NCBI GenBank assembly: GCA_030789695.1
Contig: CM061138.1
Span: forward strand, 185,047,051 to 185,111,050
Length of the DNA: 64,000 nt
From: Scilla litardierei
Lineage: Eukaryota > Streptophyta > Magnoliopsida > Asparagales > Asparagaceae
Reading direction: 5' to 3'
The position numbers were made by a program, and so were the translations under genes. This document shows positions 11,063-21,323 of this stretch, one piece after another. Every line of letters starts with the position of its first letter. Position 1 is the first letter of the stretch. Under the pieces are notes generated by a model. The model was given only the letters and a program-made list of their open reading frames with translations, was not told where the DNA came from and did no database searches.

Positions 11063-12369
11063 CTGGTCTGATATTTTGGGCTGTTTTGGCTTTTTCTTGA
11101 TCATCCGGCGTCCGATTTGGACGCCGTTCGAACCTGGGTCTAGACCGGGACATTCCCGTCTTACCCGTGAACTTTTCCTTGCGTTTATATTATTAAATAT
11201 TGTATTAAACAATTTAATACACATTTAATCGCTTTTGCATCAAATGCAAAATAGTCCCTATCTAAGCTTAAATTACCATATTGCATCAAATGCAATTATT
11301 TCATCCCTTGCATTAAAAATGCAATTATTCTCCCTAACTAATTTCTACCTATTACTAGACGAAGAATCGCACTCTGTGTGAGACCCTACAGCCTGACCCT
11401 TACAACAGGTTGGGCTCGAAGCCCTATACGTCAGTGACCACGAGCAGTGGTTGCCGTCCCTGCTTCAGGAATCATCATTATGTGGTTAACTCATTGACAT
11501 GAGTATTGTCGGGACCACCTGACTGTTTCCGTGATGAATTCCGCAGTTATAGTCTCTTCGTCTTAAATATGTCGTTCGGATCAAGTCTGGGGTACGGTCA
11601 AACTGTCAACCCCAATAACTTGACTCCGGTTAGTTTCTATCGATCTTTAGTCAACTAATGTTGGACTTCTTCCAACATACTCTGCGCAGAGTTTTTACTA
11701 AAGACCGAACTAACTCTACGACACTAACTCCCATTGACCGGGAGAGACGAATCCTCTCTTGGTCATTACTCGCCTCGTACGTTTCAAGTGACACCCAATC
11801 AAAAGACCTTTCGACAGGCCTTGCCTCGAAGCTAGGTCAATTGATCTAAGTGGCACCGTTCACGCACAGGTCCGTCAAAATGACCTCAAGTCAAAAGACC
11901 AACTATCCTATCATCACTCAGAGTTATCACTGACAGATTGGTCAATATAACCATATGATAACTCTAGTGGATCGTTCAGTGAACTCATTCTAATGAGCAC
12001 ATGTGTCTCGTCTTCGACTTCGCCAAGTCAAGCGATCATGAGATCATCGCCACCGCTAAACGGTGAAGACTAAGACACAATGGTATGTCCAATGTTTCGA
12101 TATCCTTGTCTCGGAACATCTACGACCACGAACCATTTTAGACTTATGCTACAGACGGTCAAACGTTTCTCCATGATCGAGATACTCATCTCGATACCCG
12201 TTTGACCTTGCATAAAGTCTCAGGACTTTACCTAAGTTGATATCTAATGTTAACTACATTACAAAATAACTTAGATAAATTATTACCAAACAGCTTACTG
12301 TTATTTCGAACAAGATGTTTGTGCTATTCACACAGGAATAAATGGCCTTGAGGGCATCATATTCCTACA

Positions 12370-12858
12370 GCTTCCACCTCGTCCACGCCCTCTTTTGGAA
12401 AGAAACCCACTTTGGGTGGACTTCCAAAGAAGGGGCATGCTTATATGTACACCAATACCATGCCACATAGGAACACACGTCCTACTCCACCATCTCACAC
12501 ATATGATGATTTTTATGCAACACATTCTCGGGCACGTGCACACCATGTGAGACACCCTCACGCACGTGTTCCCACACATGCATATGTTCACCCACCGCAT
12601 CATATGAATAATTCTCGTCGTGCACCATTCCATCATGTCCCGTATGCCTATCCACAACATGCATCATGTAGAAATCAACGTCGTATGCATGCACCCAATA
12701 GGATGATGGCTCCCAAAATTTTCACTATTTGGAGCCCAAAGGACACAAGCATGGACGAAAAACAAATATATATGAATGCTTATTTTTCGGATGTTGTGCA
12801 TAGTAAGAATTATGTGGGGAAGTCTAAGTCCACTTGGACTTGGCTTCCAAAGGTCTAA
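12370..12858 (+). pseudogene. SIRE-A gag, C-terminal part (histidine-rich)
   Basis: Continuation of gag after solo LTR C1, ending at a TAA. Conserved blocks shared with SIRE-B gag are GKKPT.GG..KGHA.MYTN, an approximately 70-residue His/Pro/Tyr/Arg-rich low-complexity domain, IW.PK.TS, and NYVGKSKSTWTWLPK at the end. The His-rich block is of unknown role; metal or nucleic-acid binding is a guess. The gag frame closes here, and pol follows in another frame 54 nt later. Confidence 0.85.
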
Positions 12859-12911
12859 TCCCTTGGACCCAATGACCTTGGGTACCATGATATGAAAGTC
12901 TCTATCTTTAG

Positions 12912-15900
12912 GTACTCAAGGGAAAGAAAAAGGAAAGGAGCAACAAATTCAAATTTGGCTCCAAAGGGAATTGGATACTCGATAGCGGGTGTTCAAAACA
13001 CATGACGGGTGACGCTAAATTGCTCTCCGGAATTGTTCCCATTGCAAATGGAAATCGCGTCGTATTCGGAGGCAATGAGAGCGGAACCATCGTTGGTGTT
13101 GGTAAAGTGGGTAACCCTTCTAAACCCTTAATTAGCGATGTTTATCTAGTTGATGGTTTAAATCATAATCTTATTTCAATAAGCCAACTTTGTGACAAAG
13201 GTTACAAAGTTAGTTTTGCGAAAGGATTGTGTCATATTTCAAATGATAATAATAAATTATTATTTTCCGGCACACGCCATAAAGATATTTATATTTTGGA
13301 TCTTCCTAAGTCATATGAACAATGTCTCGTTGCCAACACAAGTGAACAACACTTATGGCATCGACGCTTTGGACATGTGAACTTTGGAACACTTTATAAG
13401 CTTTCGAAATTAAATTCCATTAAAGGTTTTCCGAAGCTCGTTTTTGAAAAGAAAAGTTTTTGTGATTCTTGTCAACGTGGGAAGCTTCCTAAATCTTCAT
13501 TTAAACCTAAGAAAAGCATTTCTACGAAACGGCCACTAGAGCTATTACATCTAGATTTATTTGGGCCAACTAGAGTTGCTTCCTTAGGAAATGCAAGATA
13601 TGGACTAGTCATCGTTGATGATTATTCAAGATTTACATGGGTATTCTTCTTATGCAATAAAAATGAAGCTTTTGAAAACTTCACAATATTTGTAAAGAAA
13701 GTACAAAATCTCATCGGAACCACCATTGTCACTATCCGTAGTGATCATGGGGGTGAATTTGAGAATGAGTCTTTCTCAAATTTTTGTGATGATCTTGGAA
13801 TTACTCACACGTTTTCTTTCCCTCGCGCACCTCCTCAAAATGGTGTTGTTGAGAGGAAGAATAGAACGCTTGTGGAGTGTGCTCGCACTATGCTCGAAGA
13901 TAGTCAACTTGGCTATCAATTTTGGGCGGAAGCGGTACACACCGCTTGCTATGTGTTTAATAGAATACTTTTGAGGCCCGGCACCAAACAAACTTGCTAT
14001 GAATTGTTGTTTGGTAGATTGCCTCAAGTTAAACATTTTCGTGTTTTCGGCGCAAAATGTTTTACTAAAAACACATATGATAATTTAGACAAGTTTGATC
14101 CGAGATCGGATGAGGGGATATTTGTTGGGTATTCCTCACGTAGCAAAGCCTACCGGATATACAACAAAAGATCCTCTACGATCGAGGAATCACTTCATGT
14201 CTCTTTTAATGAGAATTTTATTACTTCGAGAATTTCAAATGACAATGATTCTATGGATGTTTTATGTGATTCGTTTGAAAATTCTAAGTCCATTGATTCA
14301 ATTGATTCTATTGAGACTAACCCGACTAATGAAGTTGTTGAGAATGTGCCTAGTGATCAAGGTATTCCCAAGCGGCTTCAAACCGTCCGCGACCATCCCC
14401 ATGAGCAAGTAATTGGCAATATTCATGATAGTGTCAAGACGAGATCGCAAGTCCACCACTTCGCCAATAGTGCCTTTGTCTCATCAATAGAGCCAAAGAA
14501 TATAGTTGAAGCTTGCGAAGATAGTGCTTGGATACTTGCCATGGAGGAGGAACTCATTCAATTCGAGAGGAATGAGGTATGGGAGCTTGTTCCTTTGCCA
14601 TCGAAGAACCACACCGTCATAGGGACAAAGTGGATCTTCAAGAACAAATCCGACGAAAATCAAGTCGTCATCCGGAACAAAGCTCGGTTAGTTGCTCAAG
14701 GCTATCGCCAAGAGGAAGGTATCGATTTCGAAGAATCCTTCGCTCCGGTAGCTAGATTAGAATCGATTAGACTTTTATTGTCTTATGCATGCCATAAAAA
14801 TTTTAAGTTATTTCAAATGGATGTTAAAAGTGCGTTTTTAAACGGAGATGTCGTTGAGGAAGTTTACGTTTCTCAACCTCCGGGCTTCATAAATGAAAAA
14901 TTTCCAAATCATGTTTTTAAACTAAAGAAAGCTCTTTATGGTTTGAGACAAGCTCCTCGAGCTTGGTATGATCGCCTAAAGAATTTTCTTTTGGATTTGA
15001 ATTTTAAAATGGGCGAAGCCGATTCTACACTTTTTGTTAAGCATGCGAATAATGATATTTTATTAGTTCAAATTTATGTTGATGATATCATTTTCGGTGC
15101 TACTAACTTCACTCTTTGCGAAGAGTTTTCTAATGTTATGAAGGAACAATTTGAGATGAGCCACATGGGCGAACTCAAATATTTCTTAGGTCTCCAAATT
15201 CGCCAAATGAACGATGCAATCTTCATCCACCAAACGAAGTATACGGTGGAGTTGCTTAAGCGATTTGGAATGGAGAATGCCTCCGGGAAAAAGACTCCAA
15301 TGAGCACGACTACGCATCTTGATAAAGATACGGGCGGAAAAGATGTAGACATTCGTCTATATCGAGGTATGATAGGTAGCTTACTTTATCTTACCGCGAG
15401 TAGGCCCGATATTATGTTTGCCGTATGTATATGTGCTCGTTATCAGTCTCAACCTAAGGATTCTCACTTAGTAGCGGTTAAACGTATTTTTCGCTATCTA
15501 AGTTACACTTTAGATTTTGGATTACTTTATCCGAGATCTAGCACATATGAGTTAGTCTCATATAGTGACGCTGATTATACGGGATGCAAATCCGACAGGA
15601 AAAGTACTAGTGGCACTTGCCATTTTCTAGGAAATTCTCTTGTCTCTTGGTTTTCCAAGAAGCAAAATTCCGTATCACTTTCAACCACCGAGGCGGAATA
15701 TATTGCCGCTGGTGCCGCTTGTGCCCAGGTTCTTTGGATGAGACACACATTGAAGGACTTTGGTATTCATTGTGATACTAGCCCTATCATGGTGGATAAC
15801 CAAAGTGCTATTTGTCTTTCAAAGAATCCGGTGCACCATTCCCGATCGAAACACATAGATGTCCGACACCATTTCTTAGATGATCATGTTGCTAAAAAGG

Positions 15901-16025
15901 ACATTATTTTAGTGTACGTTGAAACCCAAAAGCAAATCGCCGATATTTTCACGAAACCCCTAAAGGAGGACTCCTTTGTGCGGTTGCGTCGAGAATTGGG
16001 GATTATGGGTGAATCCGAGATATAG
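12912..16025 (+). CDS. SIRE-A pol polyprotein: protease, integrase, RT, RNase H
   Basis: This uninterrupted frame opens after a TAG at 12,909. Its first ATG is 13,002, but the protease motif [13 protein letters not shown] straddles that ATG, so translation must enter from upstream, by frameshift or fusion with gag. Domain order, counting residues from ATG 13,002: GAG-pre-integrase HHCC zinc (HLWHRRFGH ... CDSCQRGK, about 115-160); integrase core with [18 protein letters not shown] and [11 protein letters not shown] (about 185-290); reverse transcriptase with YVDDIIFGA (about 692); RNase H with DADYTG (about 857), STTEAEY (about 894) and DNQSA (about 932); C-term [10 protein letters not shown]. 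All catalytic residues I can check are present and the length (1,007 residues from ATG) is normal. The domain order is Ty1/copia. With near-identical LTRs this is a potentially functional enzyme set. Confidence 0.96.
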   Translation, partial: VLKGKKKERSNKFKFGSKGNWILDSGCSKHMTGDAKLLSGIVPIANGNRVVFGGNESGTIVGVGKVGNPSKPLISDVYLVDGLNHNLISISQLCDKGYKVSFAKGLCHISNDNNKLLFSGTRHKDIYILDLPKSYEQCLVANTSEQHLWHRRFGHVNFGTLYKLSKLNSIKGFPKLVFEKKSFCDSCQRGKLPKSSFKPKKSISTKRPLELLHLDLFGPTRVASLGNARYGLVIVDDYSRFTWVFFLCNKNEAFENFTIFVKKVQNLIGTTIVTIRSDHGGEFENESFSNFCDDLGITHTFSFPRAPPQNGVVERKNRTLVECARTMLEDSQLGYQFWAEAVHTACYVFNRILLRPGTKQTCYELLFGRLPQVKHFRVFGAKCFTKNTYDNLDKFDPRSDEGIFVGYSSRSKAYRIYNKRSSTIEESLHVSFNENFITSRISNDNDSMDVLCDSFENSKSIDSIDSIETNPTNEVVENVPSDQGIPKRLQTVRDHPHEQVIGNIHDSVKTRSQVHHFANSAFVSSIEPKNIVEACEDSAWILAMEEELIQFERNEVWELVPLPSKNHTVIGTKWIFKNKSDENQVVIRNKARLVAQGYRQEEGIDFEESFAPVARLESIRLLLSYACHKNFKLFQMDVKSAFLNGDVVEEVYVSQPPGFINEKFPNHVFKLKKALYGLRQAPRAWYDRLKNFLLDLNFKMGEADSTLFVKHANNDILLVQIYVDDIIFGATNFTLCEEFSNVMKEQFEMSHMGELKYFLGLQIRQMNDAIFIHQTKYTVELLKRFGMENASGKKTPMSTTTHLDKDTGGKDVDIRLYRGMIGSLLYLTASRPDIMFAVCICARYQSQPKDSHLVAVKRIFRYLSYTLDFGLLYPRSSTYELVSYSDADYTGCKSDRKSTSGTCHFLGNSLVSWFSKKQNSVSLSTTEAEYIAAGAACAQVLWMRHTLKDFGIHCDTSPIMVDNQSAICLSKNPVHHSRSKHIDVRHHFLDDHVAKKDIILVYVETQKQIADIFTKPLKEDSFVRLRRELGIMGESEI

Positions 16026-16941
16026 GATTCATATTTAAATTCAATCATCTTGCATGCTAATATATTTCGCGATATTTCATTCATGCTAGATTAATTGAAT
16101 TTTTGGGAATTTTATGTGATTTATTTGAATTTATGATCGAATTCGTATTTCAATGTCGTATTTAAGATTTCGACGTTTTATGGGGTAATTTAGATGTCTA
16201 ATGAGTGAGTTAGGATGTTTCATCCAAGTGGCTTGTGAAGAGAAATCAAATTTCTACTTTTGGACTCTTCTAGTCGGTTTCAGTTCACTTGTCAACCGAC
16301 TAGATGCTCATCTAGTCGGTCAGCAAATGAACTCAGACCGACTAGATCAAGCAAATATCCATCTCCTATCATTTTCTTTTGTTAGTCGGTCATAGTACAC
16401 TTTCCGACCGACTAGATTGAAAACTAGTCGGTCAGTAAGTATACTGCGACCGACTAAATCTAGCCCTAAAAATCCCTCTGTGCCTCTGTTTCGACTTAGT
16501 CGGTTCAAGCTCATTGACCGACCGACTAGATCGTAATCTAGTCGGTCAGTGCTTGAACTGAGACCGACTAAGTGTGTTAGGGCAGTTACGTCTTTTTGAT
16601 TCCAGACCGACTTATACTCATTTTTCGTTCGACTAATTTCTTAATTAGTCGGTCTTCTCTCCTGCTCACACTCGAAAACCCCAAACCCCCCCATCGAGCC
16701 CCTTCGCATTCTCGTCGTCTCCGGCCATTTCTCCGGCCAGCGCCGCCGTCCGCCGCCGTCGACTCCACCCCCTTGGTATGTTCCTCCCTCTCCTAGGTCG
16801 ATTTCTTGCCCTAGGGTTCGATTTCTCCTCCTAGGTATTCTAGGGTTTGGTTTATTTTCGAATTTCTTGATTTCTAGGGTTGTTAGCTTGTGATCTCTAG
16901 GTTGCTTGTGATTTTCTTCGATTGATTGTGCTCGTCGTACT
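16026..16941 (+). promoter_or_regulatory. pol-to-3' ORF spacer with internal palindrome array
   Basis: A 916-bp gap. At 16,270-16,654 lie about four units of the CTAGTCGGTC/GACCGACTAG module found in the LTRs; one unit has outer arms TTCAAGC and GCTTGAA. The rest (16,660-16,941) is C/T-rich, then contains several CTAGGGTT/CCCTAGG words resembling plant leader or first-intron sequence. I see no clear TATA box. The placement suggests an internal promoter or leader for the 3' ORF, but splicing from the genomic RNA is an alternative. Confidence 0.55.
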
Positions 16942-18597
16942 ATGGCTAAGACTCGAATTCCTATCGCCTCTTCCGGGGCATCTCCTATGACCGTAGAACA
17001 ACCTTCGGACCCTAGGAATCCCCCGAAGCCTAAGCGTCGTGCCAAGTCTACCCAAGCCTCTCCTTCGTCGCCTCCTCTTAAGAAGCCTAGGACTGCCACA
17101 ACCAAACCCCGTAAATTCAAGACCAAAAAGCCTATTCTCCAATCTCCGGCTACTCCTCCCGATTCCGATACTGATTTTATCCCTGAGGATGAGCCTACTA
17201 GGGATCCTACCCCACCTCCGAAGACCCGTAAGGCCAAGGGTAAAGCTCCTATGCCAGTTGGCGGTGTAGACATGTCGTTGTGCCGCGATGACCCTCAGTG
17301 TCTCGCCGCGTACAACCGTATAGAACACTGTCCACTGTTGTTAGAGCATTACGTTCAGTTCTCTGATTTTCTCGGCCTTGCTGATCTTCTCTCTTATAGT
17401 GGTCTTCTAGATTATCTCCGGTACGACCCCAAGGCCAATCCCAAACCGTATCCTCGCCTCGTGAAATTGTTCTATGCCAATCGCGTTCGGGGACTGTACG
17501 ATGCCAGCCACTCCATTGAGACGACTGTCTTGGGAACTCCTATAGTTCTCACGGCAGAAATCTTGGGGGAGATTCTTGGTTGTTCATCGTCCGGTCTCCT
17601 TCCTTCGGACATTTCCGTAGATGACATTTCTTCCTTGGATCAGTCTATCCTTTCTGAGATTTTCCAGGTTATCCCCTCCGCATTCATTGGTGTTCCTTCG
17701 AAATCCTTTAAGCCGAATGCGTGGGTTCTTAACCTGATTTTGAAGTCTTGTCTTCTTCCTAAGTATGGATCCTCTTCACTTCCCTCTCAGCCGTTTTTGA
17801 AGCTCATATACGCTCTTTTCTTGGGGTGCGAGATTAATTGGGCTCGCGTGATACTCGATAAGATGGATTCTTTCGAGTGTATACGCAAGACCAATAAGTC
17901 TGCGCACATTCCATACCCTTGCCTGTTGACTCTCGTATTTCGTCATTTCCGAGTCCCTCTCCCTCCTGACGATGAGCGTCCCTTGGGTACGCCTCTGAAC
18001 GCGACGGCCGTGAAGAAATCTCTAGCGACACTTCGTCACGTGCAGAGGTCTACCGCATCTGCTTCTCAGGCTTCTCCGTCATCTGCCGCAGCCCCCTCTC
18101 GTCCTGCTACATTGGACGATGTTGTACGCCTTCTTCGTCGGCACGAGTCACGTTTGGCTCGTACCGAGGAGGTCGTCTGTCGTATGGCTCGTCTGATGGG
18201 GATCGATCTTCCTCCTTCAGTTTCTGAGGCCGAGGAGATGGACGATGAGGAGATTGACGAGCTTGTCACTTCTTTTGCCCGTGGCAATGAGGCCACTGCT
18301 GCTGCTGCTGGTACTTCTACTTCTGCTCCTAGAGATGGCACCACTTCCGGTGTTCCAGAGCAATCTGCTTCAGCTCTTCAGTCGTCTGAGCCTGCTGCTG
18401 ACCCTGTTGCTGAGCCTGCTGATATTCCAGTTAACACTTCTGCTGTCGAGACCCTTGCTGCTGTTGAGCATGTTGCTGTGATCTCGACTCCTGCCCCGAC
18501 GATTCCATCTGTTCAGACACCTCTACTCCCTGCAGAGCCTGAGTCCACTCCGTCGACTGGACCCACGGACCCTGCAGATCCAGCCTCCTCCTCGTGA
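16942..18597 (+). CDS. SIRE-A extra 3' ORF ("envelope-like"/putative plant transposon protein)
   Basis: A 551-residue intact frame downstream of pol, in the position of the envelope-like ORF of SIRE/Maximus elements. The N-terminus (1-110) is basic and Pro/Ser/Lys-rich. The middle (about 110-345) is a folded-looking domain with PRLVKLFYANRVRGL and hydrophobic segments around LGTPIVLTAEILGEILG, WVLNLILKSCLLP and FLKLIYALFLGCEINWARVI. The C-terminus (about 370-551) is Ala/Ser/Pro/Thr-rich with an RLLRRHESRLARTEEVV amphipathic stretch. The central domain resembles the family described as putative plant transposon protein rather than a viral glycoprotein. I see no signal peptide and no convincing single-pass anchor. 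Function unknown. The ATG chosen is the first in frame after the leader-like spacer. Confidence 0.8.
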   Translation: MAKTRIPIASSGASPMTVEQPSDPRNPPKPKRRAKSTQASPSSPPLKKPRTATTKPRKFKTKKPILQSPATPPDSDTDFIPEDEPTRDPTPPPKTRKAKGKAPMPVGGVDMSLCRDDPQCLAAYNRIEHCPLLLEHYVQFSDFLGLADLLSYSGLLDYLRYDPKANPKPYPRLVKLFYANRVRGLYDASHSIETTVLGTPIVLTAEILGEILGCSSSGLLPSDISVDDISSLDQSILSEIFQVIPSAFIGVPSKSFKPNAWVLNLILKSCLLPKYGSSSLPSQPFLKLIYALFLGCEINWARVILDKMDSFECIRKTNKSAHIPYPCLLTLVFRHFRVPLPPDDERPLGTPLNATAVKKSLATLRHVQRSTASASQASPSSAAAPSRPATLDDVVRLLRRHESRLARTEEVVCRMARLMGIDLPPSVSEAEEMDDEEIDELVTSFARGNEATAAAAGTSTSAPRDGTTSGVPEQSASALQSSEPAADPVAEPADIPVNTSAVETLAAVEHVAVISTPAPTIPSVQTPLLPAEPESTPSTGPTDPADPASSS

Positions 18598-18600
18598 TCG

Positions 18601-19583
18601 CGTGTTTCGAGGACTCTCCACTACGCTTTGGATGATATTTATTTTAGTGAGAGTATTTTGGGTTAGGATGGGGTTTGAGAGATGTTTTGATGTATTTTTG
18701 CGATTCCTGGATGTCGGTGTTGGATATTATGTTATGATGATGTTTTGATGTATGTTGATATACTTTGATGATGTCGATGATGTATGATGTTTCTCTTTTT
18801 GATGATATGTAGCACTTGATATGATGTACCTCATATTCTCGATGTGATATCTTTTTGGATGTACTCATGTTGTCTCTACATATATATATGTTCATCGTCA
18901 TTCACTTTGTCATTAATTCGTCGTGCATTCTTTTTATATTCGTTGAATGCATTTGAATTGTGAATTCGTCGCTCGACGATTAAAAACTTGGTTAAATAGA
19001 TTATATTTCTATAATTATATAGAATTGTTTTCCATGCACAAAATTAACCAAGAATATTGAATATTGAAGAGTATGTTTCTTTATTCAATTAATGAATAAT
19101 TATTTGGTATTTTTGATGATTTTGATTTTCACTTTGTGATAATGGACAATTGGCACACTTTGATTTGATTTAATCGCTTTTCCTTTGGTGTCAATTAGCT
19201 CCATCGTCATTGTCTACGACTCCCGATGTTGGATTTTCCATTTCCTAGTTGTTGTCGTTGTATGCCCCCCATTTTTGGGATAATGCCAAAGGGGGAGAGA
19301 TAATGATAATAAATAGCGCAAATGAAAATTTAACTCATTTTCCACGAATCTAGTTTGAAATGTTAGATTCAGGGGGAGTTAAGATACATATAAGGATTTT
19401 CAAAATCCGATATTTCAAAAATCAATTCTCATTATATATCTTACTCGTCTGATTGATGCAATTCATATATATTCATTTTGGAATTAACGTGTCATCAATG
19501 CAGGGGGAGTAAGTATTTTACATTTGAATTATTATTTTTGATTATTATTTATGTTAGTTTGTCATCACCAAAAAGGGGGAGAA
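18601..19583 (+). other. SIRE-A 3' non-coding region with four polypurine tracts
   Basis: AT-rich, T/G-biased sequence without frames. GGGGGAG-type purine runs occur at 19,288-19,300, 19,371-19,378, 19,501-19,509 and 19,570-19,583. The last (AAAAAGGGGGAGAA) abuts the 3' LTR and is the functional polypurine tract. The upstream ones parallel the series in SIRE-B. Confidence 0.8.
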
Positions 19584-21323
19584 TGTTGAATATTGGACTC
19601 CCCGGATTTGGTTTTGATGATGAGCAAACATAAATAATCCATGAACTAACAATTTGTGAGCGCAGTTTTGGAGATCGTCGCCAAATTCACGAGAATATTC
19701 AAAGCGACATCTCAACACTTCCCAAAGCTCATATTCATGCCTAAAGCTTCGTTGAAGCTATTGCGACGCTTTGGAAGATATGAAGATTCAATCGAAGCTC
19801 TCAAAGACCGTTTATTAAGGTTTTATTTATAGTCTTTTGGCTTCGATATATAGAATGTTAAGCCTTGAGTATATCTTACGTTTCTATCTTCATTTCGCTC
19901 ATTTCGTAGCTCTAGGATCCTTGCACAAGTTCATTCTAACTTCCTCGAAGCGTCGCGCTTCGATTCGGACTTTGTTGTGCTTGTTAGTTGGTACAAGAAC
20001 AAGTACTGACCGACTAGATGGTGATCTAGTCGGTCGGCAACTGTTCTTGGACCGACTAGTTTGATTCCTTAATTTCTTGGACTTTACTGTTTACAGTTAG
20101 TCGGTCTACGTTGACTCTCCGACCGACTAGTTTGTGAACTAGTCGGTCAGTGATGCTTCTTTGACCGACTAGTTGTGACTTACTGTTCACTCTAAATTTC
20201 TCCTGAGCTACTGTTTACCGTTAGTCGGTCTAAGAACGTTTGATGACCGACTAGTTGACAATCTAGTCGGTCAACTTTTGTTCTTGGACCGACTAAGTCA
20301 CTTTGCATTCAGACTAAGTTATTTTGCCTCTTAGTCGGTCTACGTTCATTGACTGACCGACTAGTTGTGAAACTAGTCGGTCAGACAGTCTTCTTGGACC
20401 GACTAGATTTCTAGGTCTGAAATTCTATCTCTTCTCAGATCTACTCTTAGTCGGTCCACGTTGTTTGACTGACCGACTAGTTGATGAACTAGTCGGTCAG
20501 TGATTGTTCTTTGACCGACTAATTCTCACAGATTTCTATCCGTTGGAGAATGACCTAACTTGTTTTTATGGGACCCTATAAATACGAACCTAGGTCATTT
20601 TCATCTAGGTTAGAGCTGCCATTAAGAGATTCATTGAGTTCTAAAGAGATAGCTATTCTCCCTCAAATCTAAAGCTCTCTTCCTCACAAGAAACCCATTC
20701 TCTCTCATTTTTAGATCTAGAGAGAAGCTTGTTCTTGGTGAGCTTTTCAAGCTATTGCTTGATCCTAGTCTCCAACTCTTCCCTAGGCACCCATTGCTGC
20801 TCATTTCCTTGGTGCTAGGGCTTGGTGACTTCATCTTCCTCAAATCCTTCATTCCACCTATTGGGTAAGAAAAACTCAAGGTATAGGATTTTGTGGTAAG
20901 AGCATTTATTTCATCTAAACTCTTTTATATTGCTTATTGGCTCTCTCGGTTGTGAGAGAAGTTTGTGATCCCGGGTTGTGGGATTCACTTTGCCATTGCA
21001 TGTATGATTTGATCTTTTGAAGGTTTTTCACAAGATATTCATAGTGGAAATCTTGAGTTAGGGTTTCTAACTCAAGTATCCGGAAGGGATCCGGGTGGTT
21101 GGGACGTAGGATCACCGGGAACAAGTCGGGGAGACTTGGGTGGATCCGAACCCATTAACATCGTTTGTTTGCATTGTCAATTTTATTGTTGTCATTCAAT
21201 TTAAGCTTCCGCAAATTGATTTGGTAGTTGTTTGCAATTTAATTTGGAATTATACTCCTTATTATTTTAAAGTACTATTCACCCCCCCTCTAGTACTTGT
21301 GCAGTAGCTGGTAGGGCATTACA
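19584..21323 (+). repeat. SIRE-A 3' LTR
   Basis: 1,740 bp, same length as the 5' LTR. Differences by eye are near 6,741, 6,908, 6,973 and 7,471 of the 5' copy. It contains the palindrome array at 20,008-20,522 and a TATA box at 20,577-20,584, and is followed by TSD GACAT. Confidence 0.96.

Larger units (their letters stand above)
9868..12369 (-). mobile_element. Solo LTR C1 inserted in SIRE-A gag
   Basis: This 2,502-bp TG...CA segment is flanked by TSD GCTTC (9,863-9,867 and 12,370-12,374). Termini and framework match C2 (40,367-42,480), which is inverted relative to it. Shared features are a TGT[A/T]GGGA end, GGTCCCTTAGGGC, a CGTCCTAAGTCGGACG-like motif, a TATA box and ATGCCCTC near the other end. 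The TATA box (minus, 10,519-10,507) and its palindromes show sense is minus. There is no coding capacity: long frames near 10,815-11,228 are open on both strands only because of the GC-rich palindrome tract. A lone LTR implies LTR-LTR recombination after insertion. Confidence 0.9.
6344..21323 (+). mobile_element. SIRE-A: young, nearly complete SIRE/Maximus-like copia retrotransposon
   Basis: The LTRs are 1,740 bp each (6,344-8,083 and 19,584-21,323). By eye I count four substitutions between them. TSD GACAT is present at both ends (6,339-6,343 and 21,324-21,328). The order is LTR, Met-tRNA primer site, gag, protease-integrase-RT-RNase H, palindrome array, extra 3' ORF, polypurine tracts, LTR. 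The only visible lesions are one in-frame TAG in gag and a solo LTR inserted in gag. Pol and the 3' ORF are uninterrupted. Without the solo LTR the element is about 12.5 kb. It is inserted in the SIRE-B interior in the opposite orientation. Confidence 0.96.

Noticed and set aside
10815..11228. Several overlapping Pro/Gly/Ala/Trp-rich frames
   Set aside because: They come from the GC-rich CTGGGC/GCCCAG tract, are open in many frames on both strands, and have no domain.
16641..17273. 210-codon minus-strand frame opposite the SIRE-A 3' ORF
   Set aside because: Shadow of the Pro/Ser/Arg-rich N-terminus of the real plus-strand ORF.
16942..18597. True viral envelope glycoprotein
   Set aside because: No signal peptide, no clear transmembrane anchor or cysteine pattern. 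The central domain fits a plant transposon-protein family, so "envelope-like" is only positional.
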